64,000 nucleotides of DNA from Fuerstiella sp. (lineage in GTDB: Bacteria > Planctomycetota > Planctomycetia > Planctomycetales > Planctomycetaceae), in the NCBI GenBank assembly GCA_029245955.1, contig JAQWOH010000027.1, forward strand, positions 52,992 through 116,991, in the 5' to 3' direction. The notes beneath the pieces were generated by a model. That model had not been told where the DNA came from. It was given only the letters and a program-made list of their open reading frames with translations, and did not search any database. Position numbers and translations under genes: made by a program. Each line of letters opens with the position of its first letter. Positions within the stretch are counted from its first letter, which is position 1. Positions 39,025 to 47,258 of this stretch are shown one piece after another.

Positions 39025-40074
39025 ATGTCCCAGGTAAGTAACGAAGTTACACAGGAATCCGAACCCAAGCTGAAGTATTCGTTCTGGGCAGGCGCACTTC
39101 TTGTGCGTGGCTCGGTTACTCCCCGTGTTCTGCCGGACATCTTCAGTTTCGGACTTATTGCGTTTGGCATCGTGCTGGCTCAGCACGTGGCGATGCACAA
39201 CTGGGGCGTCAGTCTGGCGATTCCCGTCGGACCGTTTGAAGCTGTGGGGGCTGTGCTGGGATTGCTGCTGGTTCTGCGGACCAGTTCGGGTTATGACCGG
39301 TGGTGGGAGGCCCGAAAATTGTGGGGAGGCATCGTTAATCAGTCTCGGGCGCTGGGAACTCAGGCCGTCAGCTATGTTTCGGACGATGGAATGTGGCAGC
39401 GCAGATTTATTCGACTGGTCGCCGCCTTGCCATACGCGATTCGCAACAATCTGCGAGGTCGAAGCGATTCACCCGAGTTGGTGCGGCTGATAGGCGGGGA
39501 GGCCGGCCGAGTGATTACTTCCAGGCATGGGCCGGGCGTCATTTTTGTCGAGTTGGCCCGGATGCTGAAGGACGCCGTCGACAAGGGCCTGCATCCTAAT
39601 GCCTTTCACAATATGGAAGAGAATCGAAGGATGCTGCTGGACCATGTTGGGGGGTGTGAACGCATCCGGACGACTCCCCTGGCACGATCTTCAGCCATTC
39701 AGGTGAAACGTTTCATTTTTATGTTTCTGGTGTCTTTGCCTTTCGCACTGCTGCGTCAGTTTCAATATGAAGAATTTGCGACGACAGTTATGGGCATGCA
39801 GTTCTCGACCAGCGTCTTTTTGGTGCCGATATTTGTAATGCTGGTTTCGTATCCACTACTGTCACTCGATCGAATCGGCATGGAACTTCAGAATCCGTTT
39901 GACCCTCGGCGTCTTGACCATTTGCCTCTCGACCGAATCTGCGAGACGATTGAGAAAAATCTGGCAGAGGTTCTGGGAGTGGAATCTCTGGACCACGAAG
40001 AAGCAGATACTGAGATGCTTGATCTGGGAAAGAAGACCAGACATCCATTCGCTTCAGAAACCTATATCTCGTGA
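39025..40074 (+). CDS. Bestrophin-like (UPF0187) chloride channel family protein
   Basis: A 349-residue protein of the bacterial bestrophin family. Two N-terminal membrane segments (about 32-50 and 67-85) are followed by the conserved LVLRTSSGYDRWWEARKLWGG, then a helical region and a second pair of hydrophobic segments (about 232-245 and 263-282). The C-terminal GMELQNPFDPRRLDHLPLDR is the conserved neck and gating region. Bacterial bestrophins form pentameric ion channels that pass anions or cations depending on the species. It follows the purine permease after 124 bases; co-transcription is possible but not shown. Confidence 0.92.
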   Translation: MSQVSNEVTQESEPKLKYSFWAGALLVRGSVTPRVLPDIFSFGLIAFGIVLAQHVAMHNWGVSLAIPVGPFEAVGAVLGLLLVLRTSSGYDRWWEARKLWGGIVNQSRALGTQAVSYVSDDGMWQRRFIRLVAALPYAIRNNLRGRSDSPELVRLIGGEAGRVITSRHGPGVIFVELARMLKDAVDKGLHPNAFHNMEENRRMLLDHVGGCERIRTTPLARSSAIQVKRFIFMFLVSLPFALLRQFQYEEFATTVMGMQFSTSVFLVPIFVMLVSYPLLSLDRIGMELQNPFDPRRLDHLPLDRICETIEKNLAEVLGVESLDHEEADTEMLDLGKKTRHPFASETYIS

Positions 40075-40225
40075 GCCTGTGCACGATCTGCGGATCTGTT
40101 CTTTTTGTTGTGGGGCCCTGACCTGCCGGATCGGCGATGGCCCTGCCTGGCTGTCCGATTCGCCTCGAACAGTCTGTGAATGATGTACGGATCGTGGATT
40201 GACGATTTTCGGTTTAGTTTACGCT

Positions 40226-41074
40226 ATGAGCCCTTCGACTGTCCGTACCTATCTCACGTCTGATGGCCTCCGGTTGCATTTCAGGCACTGGCCGGCGGCG
40301 GGAAAGGTGCGGGGCGTTGTGGTGGCTTTGCATGGGATTCAAAGTCACTCGGGATGGTACGAACATTCTTCGCAGCAGATGGCCGCAGCCGGCTTTGAAG
40401 TGTATTTCGCCGATCGGCGAGGTGCGGGACTGAACGAAATCGGCCGTGGGCATGCCGATCACGGCGAACGTCTGTTGAATGACGTTCGGCAGCTGATCAG
40501 GCTCGTCCGTCGTGAACATTCTGGTGTTCGGTTATCACTTCTGGGCCTCAGTTGGGGTGGGAAAACTGCGGCCGCCCTGGCATGCACGTCGCCCGACTCC
40601 GTGGATCGTCTGGTGCTACTCTATCCGGGGCTGGTGCCTCGGATACGACCCCTGTGGTGGCAGTCACTGCAGTTGAAGTTTGCCCGACATCATGACATGC
40701 GGCATAAGACTGTTATGATCCCTCTGGAAGATCCCCGATTGATGACGTCAGTTGTGGAGCATCAGGAATTCATCAGCAACGATCCACTGGCTCTGCGCTT
40801 TGTGACCAGCGGGTTCCTGAATTCCGGTCTGGACCTGGAGCAACTGGTTTATCAGCGGGCAGATCAAATTTGCCATCCGACGCTGTTGATGCTGGCTGGC
40901 CGCGATCAGATTATGGACAATGCAAAGACCAGACGCCTGGCAGATTCGTTTTCCACCAGCGAACTGACGTCGGTATGCTATCCGGACGCCCGGCACACGC
41001 TTGAATTTGAACCCGTACGGGACCAATTTGTTGGCGACCTTGTGGACTGGCTGCGACAGGATTCATGCAGTTAG
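40226..41074 (+). CDS. Alpha/beta hydrolase (S33/monoacylglycerol lipase-like)
   Basis: A 282-residue cytoplasmic-looking hydrolase. ATG 40226 is preferred over a TTG at 40199. VVVALHGIQSHSGWYEHSSQ (31-50) forms the oxyanion region, GLSWG (107-111, Ser109) the nucleophile elbow, and MLAGRDQIMDN and CYPDARHTLEFEP supply the acid and the His. This matches the monoglyceride-lipase/lysophospholipase type (Hydrolase_4). The substrate is probably a glyceride or other lipid ester, by family only. Confidence 0.9.
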   Translation: MSPSTVRTYLTSDGLRLHFRHWPAAGKVRGVVVALHGIQSHSGWYEHSSQQMAAAGFEVYFADRRGAGLNEIGRGHADHGERLLNDVRQLIRLVRREHSGVRLSLLGLSWGGKTAAALACTSPDSVDRLVLLYPGLVPRIRPLWWQSLQLKFARHHDMRHKTVMIPLEDPRLMTSVVEHQEFISNDPLALRFVTSGFLNSGLDLEQLVYQRADQICHPTLLMLAGRDQIMDNAKTRRLADSFSTSELTSVCYPDARHTLEFEPVRDQFVGDLVDWLRQDSCS

Positions 41075-41198
41075 GTCTGGCCTGTTCCCACGCGCAGGCG
41101 GGCACCATCGTTCGGTTCGTCAGTAACCGGGGCGAATCGTGTTCCCGAAATGCTCAGGTGATCTGAGGACGACGGCAGGACGATGCATCTAACTTTTA

Positions 41199-42116
41199 TC
41201 AGATGGCAACGATCTGTCGGCAGCGTATCAGGTCTGCCGCAATCTGTGTCTGCAGTGCCGCAGCGTCCCTGAACGGGCGAAGGCTCCTGATTTCAGACAA
41301 CAGGTCGACAGCCAACGCTTCATCATAAAGATCCCGTGAGAAATCGAGGACGTGACACTCGACCTTGTGAGATTGATCCGAAAACGTCGGATTCGGGCCA
41401 ATACTAACGGCGACACGGTATGGCGCACCTGCAATTGTTGTCACACCGGCGTAGACACCATCCGCAGGTAACATCACGTCAACCGCAGCGACATTCGCGG
41501 TCGGAAAGCCAAGGTCTGTTCCTCGGCCGGCACCCCTGACCACGTTGCCGGACAATGAATACGGATGTCCCAGCAAATTGACGGCGTCAGCGACATTTCC
41601 TTCGGAAAGCAAACGCCGGATCATAGTCGAAGAGATCATAGTCTGGCCCGCGAGAATCGGGGGTATGACAATAAGCTCAACATCGTTTTCTTCGCACAGT
41701 TCCCTCAGAACCTCAGTGTCACCTGCGCGGTTCCGGCCGAAACGAAAATCAGGGCCTTCGACGATTCCCACAGCATGTAACTGGTCACGTACGATCGAAC
41801 AGAAAAAATGCTCGGGGGTCATGTTCAGCAGTTCAGTAGTCACCGGCAGCACGACAACTTCGTCTGCTCCATACCTTTGCAGCAGTTGCCTGCGCCGAGT
41901 CACTGACGACAGACGAGGAAGATTGACGTCAGGCTTCAGGACATTAAGCGGGTGCGGGTCGAACGTGACAACGATCGTTGGCAGCGAACGTTCATCCGCC
42001 TGCTGGCGCACAGTCGACAACATGGACTGATGTCCGCGATGGACGCCGTCGAAATTACCGACGGTGACAATACCGCCCGTTGCGGATTCTGATACGAGCA
42101 ATTCGGACGGCATCAT
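41199..42116 (-). CDS. ribF: Bifunctional riboflavin kinase/FAD synthetase
   Basis: A 305-residue RibF, which converts riboflavin to FMN and FMN to FAD. The adenylyltransferase domain has VGNFDGVHRGHQ (19-30) and VVTFDPHPLNVLKP; the kinase domain has GRGTDLGFPTANV, with its Thr-x-Asn motif, and the VECHVLDFSRDLYDEALAV block. Length is normal. It lies downstream of the clpP genes on the same strand but behind a terminator-like stem-loop, so it may have its own promoter. Confidence 0.96.
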   Translation of the reverse strand: MMPSELLVSESATGGIVTVGNFDGVHRGHQSMLSTVRQQADERSLPTIVVTFDPHPLNVLKPDVNLPRLSSVTRRRQLLQRYGADEVVVLPVTTELLNMTPEHFFCSIVRDQLHAVGIVEGPDFRFGRNRAGDTEVLRELCEENDVELIVIPPILAGQTMISSTMIRRLLSEGNVADAVNLLGHPYSLSGNVVRGAGRGTDLGFPTANVAAVDVMLPADGVYAGVTTIAGAPYRVAVSIGPNPTFSDQSHKVECHVLDFSRDLYDEALAVDLLSEIRSLRPFRDAAALQTQIAADLIRCRQIVAI

Positions 42117-42194
42117 TCAGATCGCGCTTACGTATTTCGTTGCACCCGGCATCGTGCATGTCGAGTGTCTGCCGTTGTGTTTTTTAATGCAGAA

Positions 42195-42225
42195 GAGACC
42201 CGGTCCTTTGAAAAGACCGGGTCTC
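42195..42225. terminator. Stem-loop between clpP and ribF
   Basis: An exact 11-bp stem GAGACCCGGTC (42195-42205) and GACCGGGTCTC (42215-42225) with a nine-base loop. It follows clpP on the minus strand, where the tail is only partly T-rich, so termination may be weak. Confidence 0.65.
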
Positions 42226-42259
42226 ATTAATCTTAATCGCATGTGCACTGGCCAGGGGG

Positions 42260-42847
42260 CTATTCCAGCTTTTCAAGCACAGTGTCAATCAGTTTATATT
42301 CTTTGGCCTCTTCTGCAGTCATAAAGTTGTCACGATCGGTATCTTCTTCAATCTTTGTCAGTGTCTGGCCGGTATGCCTCAGAAGGATTTCATTCATCCG
42401 CTGCTTCACTCGCAACACTTCCGTGGCATGAATTTCCAGTTCCGTGGCGGTACCTTCGTATCCCGCAAGTGGCTGGTGAATCATGATGCGTGCGTTTGGC
42501 AGAGCATGTCTCTTGCCGGCGGCACCGGCGGTCAGCAATACAGCTCCCATGCTGGCAGCCTGACCGATGCAGTAAGTGGCGACATCGCAGGTGATGTACT
42601 GCATCGTGTCGTAGATAGCCATTCCGGCCGTGATCGAGCCGCCTGGCGAGTTGATGTAGAAGTGAATGTCCGCCTTTGGATCATCAAACTGCAGGAACAG
42701 CAGCTGCGCGACAATGCTGTTGGAAGCATCGTCATTGACGCCGCTGCCGAGAAGCACAATGCGGTCCTTCAGCAGTCGGCTGTAAATGTCCATCGCGCGT
42801 TCATCGCGCCCGTTTTTTTCCACAACGTACGGAACTAAAGTCGTCAT
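42260..42847 (-). CDS. clpP: ATP-dependent Clp protease proteolytic subunit (second copy)
   Basis: A 195-residue ClpP. The start at 42847 is chosen over GTG 42859 because GGTGGA lies nine bases ahead of it and the protein then begins [10 protein letters not shown], the usual mature-like N-terminus. The triad is Ser99 in [14 protein letters not shown], His124 in [10 protein letters not shown] and Asp169 in EEDTDRDNF. This is the more canonical of the two copies. It lies 50 bases after the first clpP gene and probably shares its mRNA. ClpP subunits form a double-ring chamber that degrades proteins unfolded by ClpX or ClpA/C. Confidence 0.96.
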   Translation of the reverse strand: MTTLVPYVVEKNGRDERAMDIYSRLLKDRIVLLGSGVNDDASNSIVAQLLFLQFDDPKADIHFYINSPGGSITAGMAIYDTMQYITCDVATYCIGQAASMGAVLLTAGAAGKRHALPNARIMIHQPLAGYEGTATELEIHATEVLRVKQRMNEILLRHTGQTLTKIEEDTDRDNFMTAEEAKEYKLIDTVLEKLE

Positions 42848-42897
42848 GTCAGAATCCACCCAGCGTGTGAGATAATCGGAGATAGCAGTGTTGGCAG

Positions 42898-43506
42898 CTA
42901 CTTCTTGTCTTTTTGGGTCTTGTCAAGAATCTCGTCTACCAGCCCGTACTCCTTCGACTGAACAGCCGTCAGGTAATGATCTCGCTGAGTGTCAGCAGCA
43001 ATCTTTTCGACGGGTTGTCCAGTGTGGCCGGCGAGCATTTCGTTCAGCAGCTCGCGGGTCTCAATGATGTCCTTGGCCTGGATTTCGATGTCCGAAACCT
43101 GTCCGCCAACCTGACCGTGAGGTTGATGAATCATCATCTTGGAGTGCTTCAGGGCGAAACGTTTCTTGGCCGTGCCACCGGCGACAAGAATTGCTCCTCC
43201 ACTGGCAGCCAGTCCGACGCAGTATGTCGCGACATCGCATTCGATAAACTGCATGATGTCGTAGATGGCCAGCGTTGCTGTTACAGAACCGCCAGGTGAA
43301 TTCACATAAAGGTGAATATCCTGATGTCGGTTTTCAGACTGCAGATACAGCATTTTCATCACGATGAGATTGGCGCTGCCATCGTGAATTGGGCCGTCCA
43401 GGAAGATGATACGATTATCAAGCAACAGGTCGCCCACCGTCATCTGACGCTGGGCCTGATAGTCACGAGCCGCCATTGGCGAGTACTCGGAACGCAGATC
43501 CTTCAT
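42898..43506 (-). CDS. clpP: ATP-dependent Clp protease proteolytic subunit (first copy)
   Basis: A 202-residue ClpP with an N-terminal extension of about 20 residues ([17 protein letters not shown]). The triad is Ser102 in [14 protein letters not shown], His127 in [10 protein letters not shown] and Asp172 in [10 protein letters not shown]. The residue after the catalytic Ser is Gly where the partner has Met, and the C-terminal tail is basic (KTQKDKK). It follows tig by 64 bases, with AGGA ahead of its start. The two tandem, dissimilar copies suggest a mixed-ring protease, as shown for Mycobacterium and Listeria. Confidence 0.96.
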   Translation of the reverse strand: MKDLRSEYSPMAARDYQAQRQMTVGDLLLDNRIIFLDGPIHDGSANLIVMKMLYLQSENRHQDIHLYVNSPGGSVTATLAIYDIMQFIECDVATYCVGLAASGGAILVAGGTAKKRFALKHSKMMIHQPHGQVGGQVSDIEIQAKDIIETRELLNEMLAGHTGQPVEKIAADTQRDHYLTAVQSKEYGLVDEILDKTQKDKK

Positions 43507-43570
43507 TTGTTTTTCCTGTCCTCAGGTGCCTGCCTGGTCCTCTCCGTTGGGGCGAACCAGGCGATCCAGT

Positions 43571-45058
43571 CTAGTCCTTCGGCCCATCGTCAATCAGGCT
43601 GGAAACCATATTGCCACAAATTGCAAAGGCCACTGTCGCTACGTTATCTTCAACTGACGGCTTGCGGTCAACATCTTCAAACGAAGCATTCTCCAGAATG
43701 AAGTCGATCGCTTTCCGTTCACGCAGTTGAGCTTCCATGTTTTCGATCATGCCGTTCTTGATCATCCGGGCACGAACACGCCGCAGTGGTTCACCACTCT
43801 GGAATGACATCATCAGCAGTTCCTGATCGATGTCCGCCTGCTCACATTCAATGTTTTCTTTGGTGGCAATGCGGTCCAGGACGAAATGTTCCTTCAGGGC
43901 CTTGCGAGTGTTTTCGATGGCGTTCTGACGGATTTCGTTTTCGCGAGCTGAAATCTGTTCGCGGGTGAATCCAGCCTGAGTCATCTCCAGGATCTCGCGG
44001 CGCAACGCGTTTTCTGTCTGCTGTTCCACCAGTGATTCCGGCAGGTCCCAGTCGGCTGATTCCGTGATCTTTTCCAACACCTGTTCGCGAGCGGTCTGGC
44101 GCTGCTGGTATTCTACCTGACGCTCCAGGGACGCTTTGATCTGTTCGTCCAGTTGCTCCGGCGACTCGCAATCGAACTGGTCCAGGAACTCTTTATCCAT
44201 GCCGGGCATGATATGTTCGCGGACTTCCTTAACTGTGACCGCAACGTCCACCTTTTCGCCCCGCATTTCCACAACTGTGGACTGCAGTGAAATGGTGACT
44301 TCCGTGGTCCTTGAGTCACCCGCCGAGGCGCCGTCCATCAATTTATCAAAATCATTCGCGACTGCGTCCTGAAACCGTAGACTCGGACGCAGACGGGTCG
44401 GCACTCCCTCGTTTTCCCGAATCTCTTTTCCATCGTGTGTAAACGTCATGTCACAAAGCAGTGAATCACCACTTTTTGCAGGACGATCTACCTTGCTGGG
44501 CTGGGAATACGATTCAATAAATTGCTGCTTGAACGCAGTAAATTCTTCGTCTGTTACATCGCCCGACGGTCGGTCGATTACAAATCCTGTGTAATCCGGA
44601 ACATCGAACTCCGGTCGTACCTCGACGTCAAACTCGTAACGGAAGTCGCCGGCATCAGGAATGTCAAGGCTGTCGACATCAATGTCGGGCTGATTAATCG
44701 GGTCGATGTCGTTGTCTTCCGACATCTGCTCCAGACTCTGCAGCAGTACTTTCTGCTTCACCTGGTCTGACAGCTCGCTCTTGAATCGTTTCTGCAGCAG
44801 TGACCGGGGCACGTGCCCCTGACGAAAACCAGGAACTTCAGCCTGTTCTGAAAACTCGTCAAGACACTCGTCCCGCAGAGTTTCAATGTCAGCTTCCGAG
44901 ACGGTCACAGCAACATGCTTGCGACAAGGCCCGACCGACGTTACTTCGACGGTCAGATTCAGTTTTTCCTGATCGTCGGTACCGCCTTCTTCTGGTGCAT
45001 TTTCGACAGCAGTCGCTGCAGCATCAGATGTCTCAACATCTTCACCTTCAGCAGTCAT
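43571..45058 (-). CDS. tig: Trigger factor
   Basis: A 495-residue trigger factor, the ribosome-associated chaperone and prolyl isomerase that meets new chains at the exit tunnel. The ribosome-binding region contains GFRQGHVPRSLLQKRF, the signature loop. The middle PPIase domain is present (about 190-290: DSLLCDMTFTHDGKEI), followed by a long helical C-terminal domain (LERQVEYQQRQTAREQVLEK onwards). It is some 60 residues longer than the Escherichia coli protein, with an acidic N-terminal extension (about 30 residues) and a longer tail. AAAGGG precedes the start. It leads the tig-clpP-clpP group, as in many bacteria, and lies just downstream of tRNA-Gly. Confidence 0.95.
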   Translation of the reverse strand: MTAEGEDVETSDAAATAVENAPEEGGTDDQEKLNLTVEVTSVGPCRKHVAVTVSEADIETLRDECLDEFSEQAEVPGFRQGHVPRSLLQKRFKSELSDQVKQKVLLQSLEQMSEDNDIDPINQPDIDVDSLDIPDAGDFRYEFDVEVRPEFDVPDYTGFVIDRPSGDVTDEEFTAFKQQFIESYSQPSKVDRPAKSGDSLLCDMTFTHDGKEIRENEGVPTRLRPSLRFQDAVANDFDKLMDGASAGDSRTTEVTISLQSTVVEMRGEKVDVAVTVKEVREHIMPGMDKEFLDQFDCESPEQLDEQIKASLERQVEYQQRQTAREQVLEKITESADWDLPESLVEQQTENALRREILEMTQAGFTREQISARENEIRQNAIENTRKALKEHFVLDRIATKENIECEQADIDQELLMMSFQSGEPLRRVRARMIKNGMIENMEAQLRERKAIDFILENASFEDVDRKPSVEDNVATVAFAICGNMVSSLIDDGPKD

Positions 45059-45129
45059 TTCTTACCCTTTGGGGATTTTGACGACCTGCACCCACCGTAT
45101 GTGGAGGTGAGGTCAGGCCAAAAAAAAAG

Positions 45130-45201
<72 letters not shown>

Positions 45202-46033
45202 AAAAGCAACGTTTTGATCAGCAAAACGCGTTTCTGGTTGTGAGTATCGGCCCGGTGCGTGCCGAAGACCGGGAATTATGGAGGATTCCGGGTCATCGTC
45301 AACCGAATCGATGACAATTCAAATCGGAATACCAACTACGAGTCCCTGATGATTACCCACCCCCTGTGAATACTCCCCGATGTGGGCAACACGGCTGTCC
45401 CAGCCGCAGCAGGCAAATCCTGCTGCGAAGCAAATTCAGTGAAAGTGTTCAGACGGCCAATGAGAGCCCACACTCCGGCATCCCCTTCGAATTCCGGTAG
45501 AAGAAGCTCATGGCGTGTTCGATTCTCACTCGCAGTCAGCGTATCGATCGTCTGGATACGGCCGACGCCGAAGACCAGATCGTACCATAAAGCCTCTGTG
45601 TGTGATATAAGGTGATATGAATAAACAGTTTACGTAATTGTTGTGGCGGCAGTCGGTCGTCTCGTTTCTGTCAGTCAGGTGGCACCGATTTTCTCCGGGG
45701 GGGAGTGCCGTTCCGGTCCGTGCTCGACTGGCAGGCCACACAAAAGCGAGAACTGATGGCGAAGCTGGTTGTGTTTGCCGTATTCAATTCGCAGTATCCA
45801 GGTCTTTGAACCCTGATACGCCTCTGGTTCTCTCATTAACAAGACCTGTTCTTAATCAAGTCAAACTACCGCCAGCCATTTTCCGTAGTTTGAATGTCTC
45901 AACCAGCCCAACCGCGTTCTGTGGCTTCTGTTACGTCTGCCATCGGAAACGTCTCGGATTTTTTGGTGCGACGGACTAATCTTCTGACTGTTTCGGACCG
46001 CACAGAACTAATTTTCTCTGGAGTGATTCGTCC
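45202..46033. other. Gap between tRNA-Gly and the GT4 gene, with stem-loops
   Basis: No supported gene. A CGTTTTG/CAAAACG hairpin (45210-45228) lies just upstream of the tRNA. Two adjacent hairpins occur at 45392-45406 (CGGCTG/CAGCCG) and 45405-45427 (CGCAGCAGG/CCTGCTGCG, nine bp). An open frame from 45894 runs alongside the true upstream end of the glycosyltransferase and may be a frameshifted piece of it. Confidence 0.5.
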
Positions 46034-47137
46034 ATTCGCGTCACATATGTCATTCCCACACTCGATCAATCCGGGGCCGAGCGGCAGCTTGCGCTGCTGG
46101 CCGTTCGGCTTATGCAATCCGGGATTGATGTCAGCGTCATTGCGTTGAACCGTGGTGGTTTCTATGCACAGGAGTTATCACGCGCCGGCGTTCAGGTCGA
46201 CGTCCTGAGTAAACGGTTTCGGTTCGATCTACTGACATATTTTCGACTTCGGCGACGTTTGTACCAGCTCCAGCCTGACATCATCCAGTCATTTCTGTTT
46301 TCAGCGAACAGTTACGTGCGTCTTCCCGGCATTGCCCCGAAATCAAGCAAAGTGATCGTGTCTGAGCGGTGTGTCGATACCTGGAAAAGCGGCTGGCAGC
46401 TGAAGACGGACCGACGGCTGTTCGGGCGAACGGACGCCATGACCGCAAATTCCGAAAGTGTGGCCGAATTCTATGCCACAAATGCGGGCGTACCGCGCGA
46501 TCTGATAACCGTGATTCCGAATGGTCAGCCAGTCCTGGCAGACGATGGCCCCGTATCGACAGGCCCGACTCTTCGCGAGGAAATCGGGCTGTCCGCCGAT
46601 GCCAGGGTGGTCGGTTTTGTGGGACGTCTGGCACCGCAGAAGTGTCTCCCGGATCTGGTCTGGGCGATTCAGCTGCTTTACCAGGTGATCAACAACGTTT
46701 ATCTGGTGGTGGTGGGAGACGGTCCGGTCCGCGATCAGCTGGCGGAACTGGCTCGAAGCTTTGATTGCCGTGACCGAGTCATCTTTCTGGGGCATCGAGC
46801 AGACGCGATTGCTTTGACCAGGCAGTTTGATGCATTCTGCCTTCCAAGTTCGTTCGAAGGGATGTCCAACAGTCTGATGGAGGCGATGGCCTTGAAGGTG
46901 CCTGTTGTGGTCAGTGATATCCCCAGCAACCGTGAGCTGGTGCAGCACGAGCAGACCGGTCTTCTGTTTCCTCTCGGCGACGGCGCTGCCATGATGAAGG
47001 CATTGAAGCAGGTCCTGGAAAACACCGAGCTGGCAGAGCGAGTGGGGCGAGCCGGCCTCAATCTGATCACAGAACATCACAGCGTTGAACAGATGGTGCA
47101 GCAACATATCGATTTGTATCAAAAACTAAGTAAGTAA
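46034..47137 (+). CDS. Glycosyltransferase family 4
   Basis: A GT4/GT-B enzyme of about 367 residues if it starts at 46034. The frame from there reads IRVTYVIPTLDQSGAERQLA, the standard first strand and Gly-rich loop of the family, but no ATG, GTG or TTG precedes it in frame: the frame is closed by a TAA at 45977. The options are a rare ATT start at 46034, an internal start at ATG 46112 that would lose the first strand, or a frameshift joining the frame that begins at 45894. The donor-binding half is intact: VGFVGRLAPQKCLPDLVWAI, VVVGDGPVRDQL and FCLPSSFEGMSNSLMEAMAL with the E-x7-E pair. It precedes an asparagine-synthetase-type gene and belongs to a probable glycan locus. Confidence 0.85.
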   Translation: MRVTYVIPTLDQSGAERQLALLAVRLMQSGIDVSVIALNRGGFYAQELSRAGVQVDVLSKRFRFDLLTYFRLRRRLYQLQPDIIQSFLFSANSYVRLPGIAPKSSKVIVSERCVDTWKSGWQLKTDRRLFGRTDAMTANSESVAEFYATNAGVPRDLITVIPNGQPVLADDGPVSTGPTLREEIGLSADARVVGFVGRLAPQKCLPDLVWAIQLLYQVINNVYLVVVGDGPVRDQLAELARSFDCRDRVIFLGHRADAIALTRQFDAFCLPSSFEGMSNSLMEAMALKVPVVVSDIPSNRELVQHEQTGLLFPLGDGAAMMKALKQVLENTELAERVGRAGLNLITEHHSVEQMVQQHIDLYQKLSK

Positions 47138-47258
47138 TGCGGGCCTGCCGGCAGTCCGGTTTGAGCGGCAGCGCTGCTGCCGTACAGCCGCAAGAGCAGC
47201 GAATGTCGGAAAGTGTCGATCAGGAATGACTCGAACTCATTGATTGGAATTCAGCGAA

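Noticed and set aside
45638..45979. 113-residue frame between tRNA-Gly and the GT4 gene
   Set aside because: Composition is unlike a protein of this genome and there is no ribosome-binding site or family resemblance.
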